Source of the DNA: Bacteroidetes bacterium GWF2_38_335
Lineage (GTDB): Bacteria; Bacteroidota; Bacteroidia; Bacteroidales; GWF2-38-335
Reading direction: 5' to 3'
Length of the DNA stretch: 64,000 nt
Assembly: GCA_001769535.1 (NCBI GenBank)
Contig: MEOH01000015.1
Span: forward strand, 1-64,000
This document shows positions 25,004 through 34,129 of this stretch, one piece after another; position 1 is the stretch's first letter, and each line of letters begins with the position of its first letter. The notes below the pieces were generated by a model, which was given only the letters and a program-made list of their open reading frames with translations, had not been told where the DNA came from and did not search any database. The translations under genes and the position numbers were made by a program.

Positions 25004-25314
25004 TGTTTAAATTAAAAGTTAGAAATATTAAGTTTAATAACAGACAAAATTTTATATAATATAATTGCCTGATGAAGGCATTTTGTTACTGATTTTCTTT
25101 AAAATTTTGATCAATGAATTATTAACATTCAATAAATACGCCATCTCTATATAATATCGCTAATTTGATATAATTATCATTCGTATATATTTGTTGTCAA
25201 ATAATTATTTTTATTGTTAAACTTAAATTCAGGTAATGTTAACAGTACCGCGTAAAAAAATTAAGGGCAACATTTCTGTCACCCCTAATTAAGAAAACAA
25301 ACCTATTACTACAC
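25004..25314. other. AT-rich intergenic region, nothing recognised
   Basis: Between the end of the giant secreted gene and the start of the ankyrin gene. A small imperfect hairpin (GCCTGATGAAGGC near 25066) is the only local structure noticed. No reading frame, promoter pair or RNA motif was recognised. Confidence 0.4.
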
Positions 25315-28300
25315 TTATTTCCTGATTATGATTTCGTTTTGAAGTATTTTACCTTGATAGTCAGACACCTGCATCAAGTAAATTCCGGGAGAATACGTAC
25401 TCAAATCAATCTCGGTTTTTGCTGAACTGGTAAAGGGAACCGAATAGAGTATCTCACCCAATGAGTTGATCAACTGAATTTTAATACCCGAATCGGTATT
25501 TATTTCACAAGTAATTACCCCATCGGTTGGATTTGGGTAAACTCTGAAATTAAATTCATTGTCATTACAATGTGAAAAAACAATTCCTGAGTATTCATAT
25601 TTACCGTCAAAATCAATTTGTTTGAGGCGGTAATACGCATTCTCATTATTATTATCAATAAAACTATAATCTGACTTTTCAGTGGTATTACCCTGGCCAT
25701 TGACAGATCCTATAGTTGACCAAGTAGAACCATCCATACTTTTTTCTATCAAAAACCTGTCGTTGTTTTCCTCACTAAGAGTTTTCCAAATTAATTCAAT
25801 ATATGAATCAAAGCATTTGGCTGAAAAATCAGTAAGTTCAACAGGCAAAGGAGAAGTACCAAAAATTGTTATTACCATATCATCAAAAGTCTGATTGCCA
25901 CAAGCATCTGTTATAGTTAAATAGTAAGTTGTTGTAACTGTTGGAGTAAAAGTGGGCTGGGCAATATTAACGTTACTGCAACCAGTTGAAGGTGACCATA
26001 AGTAGCTTGCTCCTCCTTCGGCAGGAGTTGGAACATGTGAACCACCCGACAATATTGTAACATCAGTGAGAGAAGAAGATGATGATACAGAAGGATATGT
26101 AATCATTTTTACCCTATGATGATTGGTTGATTCACCTGTACCACCTGTAAAGCCCCAGAAAACATCCTGGACGCCACCAAAAACATTATTCAGCAAATCA
26201 CCTGTGTAAGTAAGTATTTGTGTTGTATTATTATAAACTTTCAATGTTTGGGTACCGGCATTCCATTCAATGGTAAACTGATGATAAGCGCCATCGGCAA
26301 GTGTATAAGGGAAAGTGTAAGCCGATGCCAGCAAATATGTCGGGTCAAAATGGTCATTTCTTCCATTTTTAAATATTGCTGCATGGTTGCTGTTCGGATC
26401 ACTGTTTGTATAAGTATCAAATTCGACTGCAACTGCAGGTGTAATTCCAAATGCGGGTGCTTCGGAAGCATAACCCAATCCACTCCCTGTGGTACCTGAA
26501 CTCAGACACTGGGTTTGAAGCACAAAACAAATACCATCGGCGCCACCGAAAGGTCCGACTCCTGTTCTGTCACCAAGGTTCAAATCAAATTTTATGGTAA
26601 AATTTGTTGTCAGGTCAACCTTGGTGTTGTACCAGGCAGAAGCATATTGTCCCTGAATTTCATCAGTCAGGGTGATATTGTTTCCTGTAACATTCGATTT
26701 TGCAGTGGGTTCACCATTAAAATAGCCATTGCCGTTAATGGTAAATTTCGGGATGAAAACACAAGATGCCCTTCCTGTTTTTCCTGTGGGGATTGTCCAT
26801 TCAGTACCATCATCCATCACCCAGTCGCCATAAGCACCTGTGATTACATATTTTGAGTTTGCACTTGTTCCGGTGTAAGTTGTGATAATTGTTTGACCTT
26901 CGGATGCAGTAAAAGTGTAAACTTTTCCATTTGCATCGGCAGCCCCAAGGGTTGCTCCTGCAATAACCTGAACACCATCAACATATACATCTAAAAAGTC
27001 AGTTCCCCAATTACTTGTTGGATTTGAGGCTTTATAGAAATCATATAATTTCAAAGTATGGACACATCCAACCAGATCAATAATTTTTCTTCTTCCGCTA
27101 GGAGCCAATGGAGAAGGAACTTTATTTCCAACGCCATTATCAAAGGTAATCTGTGTGCATTGAGCATCCACGTAATTATTCAATGTTGCAGTGGGTTTGA
27201 TGTCGTAGGCAATCCAGAAATAGTTTGTTCCGGTAAGCAATAACTGAGATCCACTAACTGTTAAAGATCCTGCAGCAGGGGCAACTGACCCGAACAGTCC
27301 GGTTGCTGAAAAAGTTGAATTGCTGCCGGTATAATAAATCCTCACATTTGAAACATCGGTGGTTAAATTTGTGGAACCGTTCATATTAATGACAAATGAG
27401 GTAATATTAAGCGGAGCGATAATTCCTGTGTTTTCCACTTTCATACAGAAAATTTCCTGCTGGTTTGTTCCTCTTGGAACCTGTTGCACATTTGGCTGAA
27501 GGTTGGTACAGGTAACCACATCGGCAATTTTACGAACCCCGGCAGGAGCAGTAATTGCAGGTACTTGTGGAGTACCACCAATTGAAACTGAAGTGCATTG
27601 TGCGTCAACATTGTTATTGGTTGTGGCTGTAAGGGGAATATCATAAGTAATCCAAAAATAATTCGTGCCTGCCGAAAGAGTATAAGGCAGTCCGGCTCCC
27701 ATTGCAAAAGAATACACTCCGTTTGGAGCAGCAATTGTATTACCCAGTTGTGTTGATGTGGCAAAAGTGCTGCTGGTTCCTGTAGTCCAGAGTTTTGCAT
27801 TTGTGATATCTGTCAATGGAGCTGATGTTCCTGTGGTATTAAAAATAAAATTGGTTGCAGTCAGGGGCGAAAGAGTTCCTGAGGTTACTATTTTAACACA
27901 AATAATTTCCTGAGAATTTGTACCCTTATTTACAGTTGAGATGTTATTTTGCTCTGTGGTGCAGGAAACTAATGACATAGCGACTGGTGGCTGAATGTTT
28001 ATTGTATAATCTTCAGTTTCTCCCCAGGTATATGATGCACAAGGGTCTGCAGGAATCGTAGATTCAATACACATTACTCTCATTCTTGTGTTTCCGCTGG
28101 TTGCGGTAACAGGGATAACAATGTTTCCGGTTTCAGTATGGGCACCTGAAGTAAGAGCCGGGGAAGAATAAACCTGCTCTCCTGCATCTGAAAAATCACC
28201 ATCAATATTATAGTCAATCCAAATTCCTACTGCATTTGAATAACTACCACCACATGTTCCGACCTGAACCGAAAATGAAACTGTTGCTCCGGTAGCAACG

Positions 28301-30399
28301 CTTGGGGCAGCAAGAGCGGTATAATTAGAATAGCAGTTTAACACCGACCCTGCTCCACCTGTTATTGCACAACTTGATGTATTATTAAGGGTACCGAATG
28401 TAACATTAAAAATTTCTTCATCTCCAGTACTTGTTGCAGATGACGAACAATATACAATGTTAATTGGTCTTGATCCGGCAGGGTTTGTTGTTGCAGGTGT
28501 TCTTGCTATACCGTTTGCTGTAAGGGATGTACATTGGGCATCAATTACATTTCCCAATGTTGCAGTGCCCTGAACATCATAGGTAAGCCAGAAATAATTT
28601 GTGCCATTAGATAATGTATAAGGCATGTTTGCCCCACCGGTCACGGTGAAAGATCCATTAGGTGCAGCAACAACGGTTCCAAGTTGGGTGGTAGTTGCAA
28701 ATGTGCTGCTGGTGCCTGTTGTCCATAATCTGGCATTTGAAATATCGGTAAGCGGGGAAGATGTACCAGTTGTGTTAAAAGTAAATGATGATGCAGTAAA
28801 GGGAGAAATTGTACCTGATGTAACAATCTGTATTCCTATTACTTCAGCATTTGTTGTACCCGGTACCACACTTGAAGTATTTGACTGAGTTGTTGTGCAG
28901 GAAACATATGACATGAGTCCGGGACAACTTCCTACAGCATTATTGTTTGTTGGTTCTGTAAGTGCAAGAATTGTTGCGCCTGAGCCATCAAGAATTTGCA
29001 CCCTCATTTCACCCGGATAAGTTCCCGGTGCTGTCCTTGTAACATTAATGGCACTGCCAGAAGAAGCAGAAAATGTAAAATCCTGCGGACCAGTTCCTGC
29101 ACCTAAAGTAATATTTGTAAGTACAGGCACACCTCCAACAGTAACAGTAACAGTTCCACCATTCCATCCGTCACCAAAAGTATCTGTAAGCCGGATAGTA
29201 TGAGTGCAAGAGTTTGAAATGGGTCTGGAACCAACAGGAGCATTGGTTACGGGTGTTCTTGAAACACCGCCAACAACAGCCGATTGGTAATATCCATCAA
29301 TCACATTTCCTACGGTAGCACCAGCTGTTACATCATAAGTCAGCCAAAAATAATTTTTTCCACAACTTAAAGCCTGAGTGCCTGAAAAAACCATATCCAC
29401 TCCGGCAGCCGGAGGAACAGCAACAGTAGATCCAAACTGTGTTGTAGTTGCAAAAGTACTGCTTGCCCCGGTATACCATAATTTAGCATTGGTAATATCT
29501 GCAATATTTGTTGTACCATCTGTGCGCAATCTGAATTCAGTTGCATTGATTGTACTATAAACCTCAACTTCAATTTTCAAAACCTCAACAGAAGTAGTGC
29601 CCGGGGAAACACCTGCAGTATTTGGCTGAGAAGCAGTAGTCTGCTGAAAACCAGTTACAGAGGCAATTCCCGAAGAACTTGCTATGTAAGAAGCGCCACT
29701 AACAGAAGTACTGGCATCGCTTAAAGCTTTTGTGTCATACATTACATTTGTTGGCGAATTGTCATTAAGCTCAAAATATGCAATCATATTTGCCCACTGC
29801 GGATGACAAGAAGTAATTGTTTTGTTTTTCCAGCTATCAATAATTCCCTGATCAAGATCTGCATGCCACAGTCTCACTTCATCAATTTTACCATCGAAAT
29901 ATCTATCGGTCCATTGCGGACCCCTACCTATTTCAAAATTATTTGTTGAAGCCACAATGGCACCGGTTATGTTTGTTGAAGCAACTTGTGTTCCATTAAT
30001 ATATAATTTGATTGTTGAACCATTATAAACCCCTGCAACATGGTACCATGTTCCTGTTGACATAGGATTTGTTGTTGTTTGAGCTTCAATCCATGCTCCA
30101 CCAATACATAAAACAAAAGAAAGATTACCATTATTGCCGCAGCGCAGAGCATAACCTTTTCCAAATCCGACATCTCCATCTGTAGCAACAATTGAACCCT
30201 CAAAAGTACTTGTTCTCCATGTGTCGGCATTAATCATTGCTTCGACAGTTATTACATCAGTGGGATTAAAAGATGCCTGATAATTTCTTGATGCCACATC
30301 CGTTAAAACTGAATGGAATTCAAGGCAGTTATTCTGTGAATAGCCCTTTATGGCAAAAAGAAATAAAACGAATAAAAATAATTTAGTTTTCATGGTCAT
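25315..30399 (-). CDS. Giant multi-domain surface protein (LamG, BNR-associated repeats, GEVED, lectin) with T9SS signal
   Basis: 1694 residues; ATG at 30399 or 30393. A signal peptide (LFLFVLFLFAIKGYSQ) is followed by a LamG/concanavalin-like domain (about 30-215, ending FEIGRGPQWTDRYFDGKIDE). Then come four related repeats of about 130 residues containing P/KGTxxxEV...NAKLWTTGTSSTFATxTQLG and GTNYFWLTYDV. These resemble the domain found N-terminal to BNR neuraminidases (family identity from memory). Between them lie two TLKLYDxxGDGWNG-type domains and a GEVED domain (IWIDYNIDGDFSDAGEQVYS...GETEDYTI). Near the C-terminus there is an L-type lectin-like domain (GGADGICFVLQTQ) and an Ig-like segment, ending in a type A sorting domain (FRVYPNPTDGVITC...GIYLMQVSDYQG). 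It is probably a surface adhesin or glycan-binding protein. No catalytic site was recognised. Confidence 0.88.
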   Translation of the reverse strand: MTMKTKLFLFVLFLFAIKGYSQNNCLEFHSVLTDVASRNYQASFNPTDVITVEAMINADTWRTSTFEGSIVATDGDVGFGKGYALRCGNNGNLSFVLCIGGAWIEAQTTTNPMSTGTWYHVAGVYNGSTIKLYINGTQVASTNITGAIVASTNNFEIGRGPQWTDRYFDGKIDEVRLWHADLDQGIIDSWKNKTITSCHPQWANMIAYFELNDNSPTNVMYDTKALSDASTSVSGASYIASSSGIASVTGFQQTTASQPNTAGVSPGTTSVEVLKIEVEVYSTINATEFRLRTDGTTNIADITNAKLWYTGASSTFATTTQFGSTVAVPPAAGVDMVFSGTQALSCGKNYFWLTYDVTAGATVGNVIDGYYQSAVVGGVSRTPVTNAPVGSRPISNSCTHTIRLTDTFGDGWNGGTVTVTVGGVPVLTNITLGAGTGPQDFTFSASSGSAINVTRTAPGTYPGEMRVQILDGSGATILALTEPTNNNAVGSCPGLMSYVSCTTTQSNTSSVVPGTTNAEVIGIQIVTSGTISPFTASSFTFNTTGTSSPLTDISNARLWTTGTSSTFATTTQLGTVVAAPNGSFTVTGGANMPYTLSNGTNYFWLTYDVQGTATLGNVIDAQCTSLTANGIARTPATTNPAGSRPINIVYCSSSATSTGDEEIFNVTFGTLNNTSSCAITGGAGSVLNCYSNYTALAAPSVATGATVSFSVQVGTCGGSYSNAVGIWIDYNIDGDFSDAGEQVYSSPALTSGAHTETGNIVIPVTATSGNTRMRVMCIESTIPADPCASYTWGETEDYTINIQPPVAMSLVSCTTEQNNISTVNKGTNSQEIICVKIVTSGTLSPLTATNFIFNTTGTSAPLTDITNAKLWTTGTSSTFATSTQLGNTIAAPNGVYSFAMGAGLPYTLSAGTNYFWITYDIPLTATTNNNVDAQCTSVSIGGTPQVPAITAPAGVRKIADVVTCTNLQPNVQQVPRGTNQQEIFCMKVENTGIIAPLNITSFVINMNGSTNLTTDVSNVRIYYTGSNSTFSATGLFGSVAPAAGSLTVSGSQLLLTGTNYFWIAYDIKPTATLNNYVDAQCTQITFDNGVGNKVPSPLAPSGRRKIIDLVGCVHTLKLYDFYKASNPTSNWGTDFLDVYVDGVQVIAGATLGAADANGKVYTFTASEGQTIITTYTGTSANSKYVITGAYGDWVMDDGTEWTIPTGKTGRASCVFIPKFTINGNGYFNGEPTAKSNVTGNNITLTDEIQGQYASAWYNTKVDLTTNFTIKFDLNLGDRTGVGPFGGADGICFVLQTQCLSSGTTGSGLGYASEAPAFGITPAVAVEFDTYTNSDPNSNHAAIFKNGRNDHFDPTYLLASAYTFPYTLADGAYHQFTIEWNAGTQTLKVYNNTTQILTYTGDLLNNVFGGVQDVFWGFTGGTGESTNHHRVKMITYPSVSSSSSLTDVTILSGGSHVPTPAEGGASYLWSPSTGCSNVNIAQPTFTPTVTTTYYLTITDACGNQTFDDMVITIFGTSPLPVELTDFSAKCFDSYIELIWKTLSEENNDRFLIEKSMDGSTWSTIGSVNGQGNTTEKSDYSFIDNNNENAYYRLKQIDFDGKYEYSGIVFSHCNDNEFNFRVYPNPTDGVITCEINTDSGIKIQLINSLGEILYSVPFTSSAKTEIDLSTYSPGIYLMQVSDYQGKILQNEIIIRK

Positions 30400-30721
30400 A
30401 ATTGGTGGTGAATTATGACTCTAATTTCTATTATAAAACTTTAACTAAAAAAAATATAATGCAATATGATTAGGTTATTGATATATTACACACCTAAACT
30501 TAAAAAGTCAATTTTTACTATGACTAATTGATGAAAATATTGACAAAAACCTATCGTGAAATTCACTTATCACACATCCGTTTCAATACGTACATAACAA
30601 ACTTAATTTATTGAATTTTAATTATTTAATTAAAGTAGATTTACTAATTCAAAGAATAATCAAATAAAACGGGGGTTTTTATTGTTTTGACGAGAGGTAA
30701 ATCATTTTTTTTATAAAAAAC
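30400..30721. other. AT-rich divergent intergenic region
   Basis: Separates the giant secreted gene (minus) from the TetR gene (plus). No reading frame. The TetR promoter lies at its right end. A TetR-type operator would be expected near it, but I could not identify a convincing palindrome. Confidence 0.4.
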
Positions 30722-30752
30722 TTGACTTAAGTTAATATATTTTGTATCTTTC
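30722..30752 (+). promoter_or_regulatory. Promoter of the TetR-hydrolase operon
   Basis: TTGAC beginning at 30722, a 20-base spacer and TATCTTTC at 30745-30752, one mismatch from the TAnnTTTG consensus. The ATG lies 29 bases downstream. Confidence 0.6.
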
Positions 30753-30781
30753 GACCAATTTACTTATTTGTTCTAATAATA

Positions 30782-31366
30782 ATGAAACAAGAAAACAGTA
30801 CCTATAATATTATAATTGAATCCGGGCGAAAGATTTTCGGGAAGTTCGGATATCGCAAAACAACATTGGATAATATTTCTGAAGATGCAAATCTCAGCAA
30901 AACAGCTATTTACTATTATTTTAAAAACAAAGAAGAAATTTTTACGGCTGTAGTAACAGAAGAAGCTGAAATTTTAAAGAAAAACATTCTTCAATCGGTT
31001 GCCAATTTTTCAGACCCAAAAGGAATGCTTAGGGCTTATATCAGCTCAAGGATGAACACATTAAAAAGTGTTTCGCTTTATTATGAAGTTTTCAAAAATG
31101 AATTGCTTGATCATTTATCGTTTATAGATCAGATTAGAGAAAAATACCATAAGGAAGAAATAATGCTCGTTTCAAGAATTCTCAGCGAAGGTAATGAAGC
31201 CGGGGCTTTTAATGTCTCCAACATTGAGTTGACAGCCGAAACAATTGTAACTATACTTAAAGGCAGCGAGATTCCCTTATTTCTAAATTCCAATCCTGAT
31301 GATCTGGACAACAAACTTAACAACCTAATACACTTAATAATACACGGAATATCAAAACCCATTTAA
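30782..31366 (+). CDS. TetR/AcrR-family transcriptional regulator
   Basis: A 194-residue repressor-type protein. The N-terminal helix-turn-helix is characteristic (IIESGRKIFGKFGYRKTTLD, NISEDANLSKTAIYYYFKNK, EEIFTAVV). The C-terminal ligand-binding half (about 65-190) is helical and variable. The secreted hydrolase gene begins 11 bases downstream, so the regulator and hydrolase are co-transcribed; autoregulation of both in response to a lipid-like or ester ligand is plausible but inferred. Confidence 0.92.
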   Translation: MKQENSTYNIIIESGRKIFGKFGYRKTTLDNISEDANLSKTAIYYYFKNKEEIFTAVVTEEAEILKKNILQSVANFSDPKGMLRAYISSRMNTLKSVSLYYEVFKNELLDHLSFIDQIREKYHKEEIMLVSRILSEGNEAGAFNVSNIELTAETIVTILKGSEIPLFLNSNPDDLDNKLNNLIHLIIHGISKPI

Positions 31367-31377
31367 CACTTAATTTT

Positions 31378-32520
31378 ATGAAAAAGACACATTTACTATT
31401 TATTTTAATGTTATTAACATCCTTAATAATGCATGCACAGCATCAAATAGGGCACACTACCATTTATTTTACGGATCCTGACAGAGGTGACCGAGAAATT
31501 CAAACAGAAATCTATTACCCGGCAACAACAGCCGGTGATGATGTTGCTGTGGCAACAGGTTCGTTTCCCGTGATTATTTTTGGTCATGGCTTTGTAATGG
31601 CCTGGGATTCCTACGCCAATTTCTGGGAAGAATTTGTTCCCAAGGGATATTTTATGGCTTTTCCGCGTACCGAAGGCGGAATCCCTCCAGATCATGGCGA
31701 GTTTGGTATGGATTTGGCCTTTCTGACAGACGCTATGCAGGCCGAAAACACCAGTTCCGGGTCGCTCTTCTTTGGCAAAGTCACTAATAAAACCGCTGTA
31801 ATGGGGCATTCCATGGGCGGGGGTTCTTCTTTTCTGGCTGCTGAAGCCAACCCTAACATTACTACTCTAGTAAATTTCGCAGCTGCAGAAACTGATCCGT
31901 CTTCAACAACTGCAGCAGCTAATGTAACCATTCCGGCTGTTGTATTTGCGGGCGCAGAAGACGGAGTAGCTCCGCCTGCCGAAAACCAGATTCCTATGTA
32001 CAACGCACTGGCAAGTAATTGTAAAACTTACATCGGTATTCTTGAAGGAGGTCATTGTTATTTTGCCAATTACAATTTTAATTGTTCTCTTGGAGAAATG
32101 GTTCCTCCTCCGTTACCAAGAGATGAGATGCATGAAATTATTTTCAATTTTCTTAATCCATGGCTAAACTATCAGCTAAAAGGTGATTATCCTTCATACC
32201 TGGCCTTTAACGATTCTCTCCAAAACTCTGACAGAATTACCTATGAGCAGGACTGTGATTTGACAACAGCTGAATTGACTGAAAAACAACATCTTGATTT
32301 CTACCCTAATCCCGTAAAGGATATACTTTATATTGATTTTTCAGATCAAAAAAACAAGGAGGCTATTGAAATAACCGATGCCACAGGCAGAGTCATTATG
32401 AACATTCTGGTTACTGAAAAATCTTCACAAATAGATGTTTCAAACCTGAAACCGGGATTATACTTTTTAAAATTCAAATCAGAAAACAAAACAAATACAA
32501 ATAAGTTTATAAAATTATAG
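31378..32520 (+). CDS. Secreted alpha/beta hydrolase (PAF-acetylhydrolase/chlorophyllase-like) with T9SS signal
   Basis: A 380-residue protein: signal peptide (HLLFILMLLTSLIMHAQ), then an alpha/beta hydrolase at about 20-275. The oxyanion segment is FPVIIFGHGFVMAWDSY, and the nucleophile elbow is GHSMGGGSSFL, with Ser at about 145. An acidic residue lies in FAGAEDGVAPP, and the probable catalytic His is in LEGGHCYFANY. The last 80 residues form a T9SS sorting domain (LDFYPNPVKDILYIDFSDQ, GLYFLKFKSEN). The protein is extracellular or surface-attached. Its architecture resembles the larger hydrolase at 4478-7597, without the PKD part. Esterase activity is expected; substrate unknown. Probably controlled by the TetR gene upstream. 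Confidence 0.88.
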   Translation: MKKTHLLFILMLLTSLIMHAQHQIGHTTIYFTDPDRGDREIQTEIYYPATTAGDDVAVATGSFPVIIFGHGFVMAWDSYANFWEEFVPKGYFMAFPRTEGGIPPDHGEFGMDLAFLTDAMQAENTSSGSLFFGKVTNKTAVMGHSMGGGSSFLAAEANPNITTLVNFAAAETDPSSTTAAANVTIPAVVFAGAEDGVAPPAENQIPMYNALASNCKTYIGILEGGHCYFANYNFNCSLGEMVPPPLPRDEMHEIIFNFLNPWLNYQLKGDYPSYLAFNDSLQNSDRITYEQDCDLTTAELTEKQHLDFYPNPVKDILYIDFSDQKNKEAIEITDATGRVIMNILVTEKSSQIDVSNLKPGLYFLKFKSENKTNTNKFIKL

Positions 32521-32546
32521 TTGGTTGATTATTATATTACTATATT

Positions 32547-32580
32547 AAAAGATGCCTGTCGCAAACAGGCATCTTTTTTT
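32547..32580 (+). terminator. Terminator of the TetR-hydrolase operon
   Basis: A 13-bp perfect stem (AAAAGATGCCTGT and its complement) with loop CGCAA, running into T7, 26 bases after the hydrolase stop. Confidence 0.88.
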
Positions 32581-32656
32581 TATCTGACAATCCTCCTTAA
32601 ACATAAGGGTAAACAATTTTTCATGTGTATTTATTAAAACCAAAAAACAAATTAAT

Positions 32657-34063
32657 ATGAAAAAAATTACTTTTATTTTTATTTCATTCTTGATTTTCAA
32701 TCACATAGCATCGAGCCAGGCTATTTTAAACAGTGGATTTGAAAATTGGAGTACAGTAGATGTTTTTGAAGAACCCGACGGTTATTTCACTTCTAATTTC
32801 CAGTCGTATTTTTCAATGGGGATTGTAAATGTGGAAAAAATTTCTGAAAGTTACAGCGGCAGTTATGCTGCCCGGCTCACATCAATTACCAATGGTGTTG
32901 ATACTCTTGGGGGCGGCATGTATATTATGGATGTTTCAGGCGGCGGATTAAACGGAGGTATTCCTTATGATGACAGGCCCGATTCCCTTGGAGCATACCT
33001 GCAATTCGACATTGAACCGAATGACACAGCTGCTATTATTGTGTTTTTTAAAAAATTGGGAAATCCTCTTGGTTACGGAAGTATGACTTTAACAGGCAGT
33101 GAAACAGGTTATACCCTGCATAAATCTCCCATAACCTGGTTGATTCCAATGGTTACTCCTGATTCAATGATTGTAATTGTTTCTTCATCAAACATCAACA
33201 GTTCACCCTTGGCGGGAAGCACTGTTACCATTGACAATCTGCATTTCTTTGGATCGGGTACCTATGCTGAATTTCCCAATGGTGACTTCGAAAACTGGAC
33301 AACGGTTTCTTATAGCGATCCCGAAAATTGGACATCTCTTAACCAATATTCACATATAACCGGACAAACATCCGTAACTTCATCAACCGACAGTTATGAG
33401 GGAACCTACTCAGCGCGTATTGAAACAATCGAACTATTTGACGATACACTGGGAATACTCACAAACGGAGTTTTGGGTGCAGACGGAGTAATGGGAGGAA
33501 TGCCCTGTATTCAGAATCCCCAAACCATTTCCGGATATTATAAATATGAACCGGTTGGTGCAGACTCAGCCATGCTTGCCTGCATGTCATTCTTTGAATC
33601 TGTGATGCTGGACAGTATGCTTGTAAAACTTCCTGCTGCAGCCGACTGGACTTATTTTGAACTTACCATGAACTATAACGATGAAATAATCATTGCCGAT
33701 ACCGTAAATATTTCATTTGCATCATCCAATATGGAAGACTCAACCAGTTATACCGGATTGGGAAGTGTTTTATATGTTGACGGACTTAATATCACCTATT
33801 ATCCTCTTAGTATAGAAACAAATAATGAATCTCAGGAAATTTCAGTTTATCCCAATCCATCCAAAACTTTTGTAAATATCAGCATACCAGGATCAGAAAG
33901 GGCTGATGTAATTATTATTAATAGTCAGGGTAAAACAATTTCACAAAAACATACTGAATCAGGCTATATTTCAATCAATACAGCCGACTTTAACCCCGGC
34001 TTCTATTTTATACAAATTAATACAAAAACAAGCAGAAGCATTCACAAAATAGTGGTTGAATAA
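32657..34063 (+). CDS. Secreted protein with two tandem carbohydrate-binding-like modules and T9SS signal
   Basis: A 468-residue protein with a signal peptide (ITFIFISFLIFNHIASSQA). Two homologous modules of about 185 residues follow, each opening with GFENWSTVD...EEPDGYFTS or GDFENWTTVSYSDPENWTS. Each contains a GSYAARLTSI/GTYSARIETI strand, a DTLGGG/DTLGI segment and a final YVD/TIDNLHF strand. This resembles the PCMD (putative carbohydrate metabolism) type jelly-roll modules of Bacteroidota. The C-terminus is a sorting domain (ISVYPNPSKTFVNIS...GFYFIQINTKTS). A surface role in glycan binding is plausible. No catalytic residues were recognised. Confidence 0.82.
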   Translation: MKKITFIFISFLIFNHIASSQAILNSGFENWSTVDVFEEPDGYFTSNFQSYFSMGIVNVEKISESYSGSYAARLTSITNGVDTLGGGMYIMDVSGGGLNGGIPYDDRPDSLGAYLQFDIEPNDTAAIIVFFKKLGNPLGYGSMTLTGSETGYTLHKSPITWLIPMVTPDSMIVIVSSSNINSSPLAGSTVTIDNLHFFGSGTYAEFPNGDFENWTTVSYSDPENWTSLNQYSHITGQTSVTSSTDSYEGTYSARIETIELFDDTLGILTNGVLGADGVMGGMPCIQNPQTISGYYKYEPVGADSAMLACMSFFESVMLDSMLVKLPAAADWTYFELTMNYNDEIIIADTVNISFASSNMEDSTSYTGLGSVLYVDGLNITYYPLSIETNNESQEISVYPNPSKTFVNISIPGSERADVIIINSQGKTISQKHTESGYISINTADFNPGFYFIQINTKTSRSIHKIVVE

Positions 34064-34084
34064 CCAAACCCTGTTTACACTTAA

Positions 34085-34117
34085 AAAAAAAGGCCGCACA
34101 TGCGGCCTTTTGATTTT
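34085..34117. terminator. Bidirectional terminator between two convergent genes
   Basis: AAAAGGCCGCA and its complement (34088-34098, 34101-34111) with A tract on one side and T on the other. It lies between the stops at 34063 (plus) and 34130 (minus). Confidence 0.85.
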
Positions 34118-34129
34118 TGTACTTATTTA

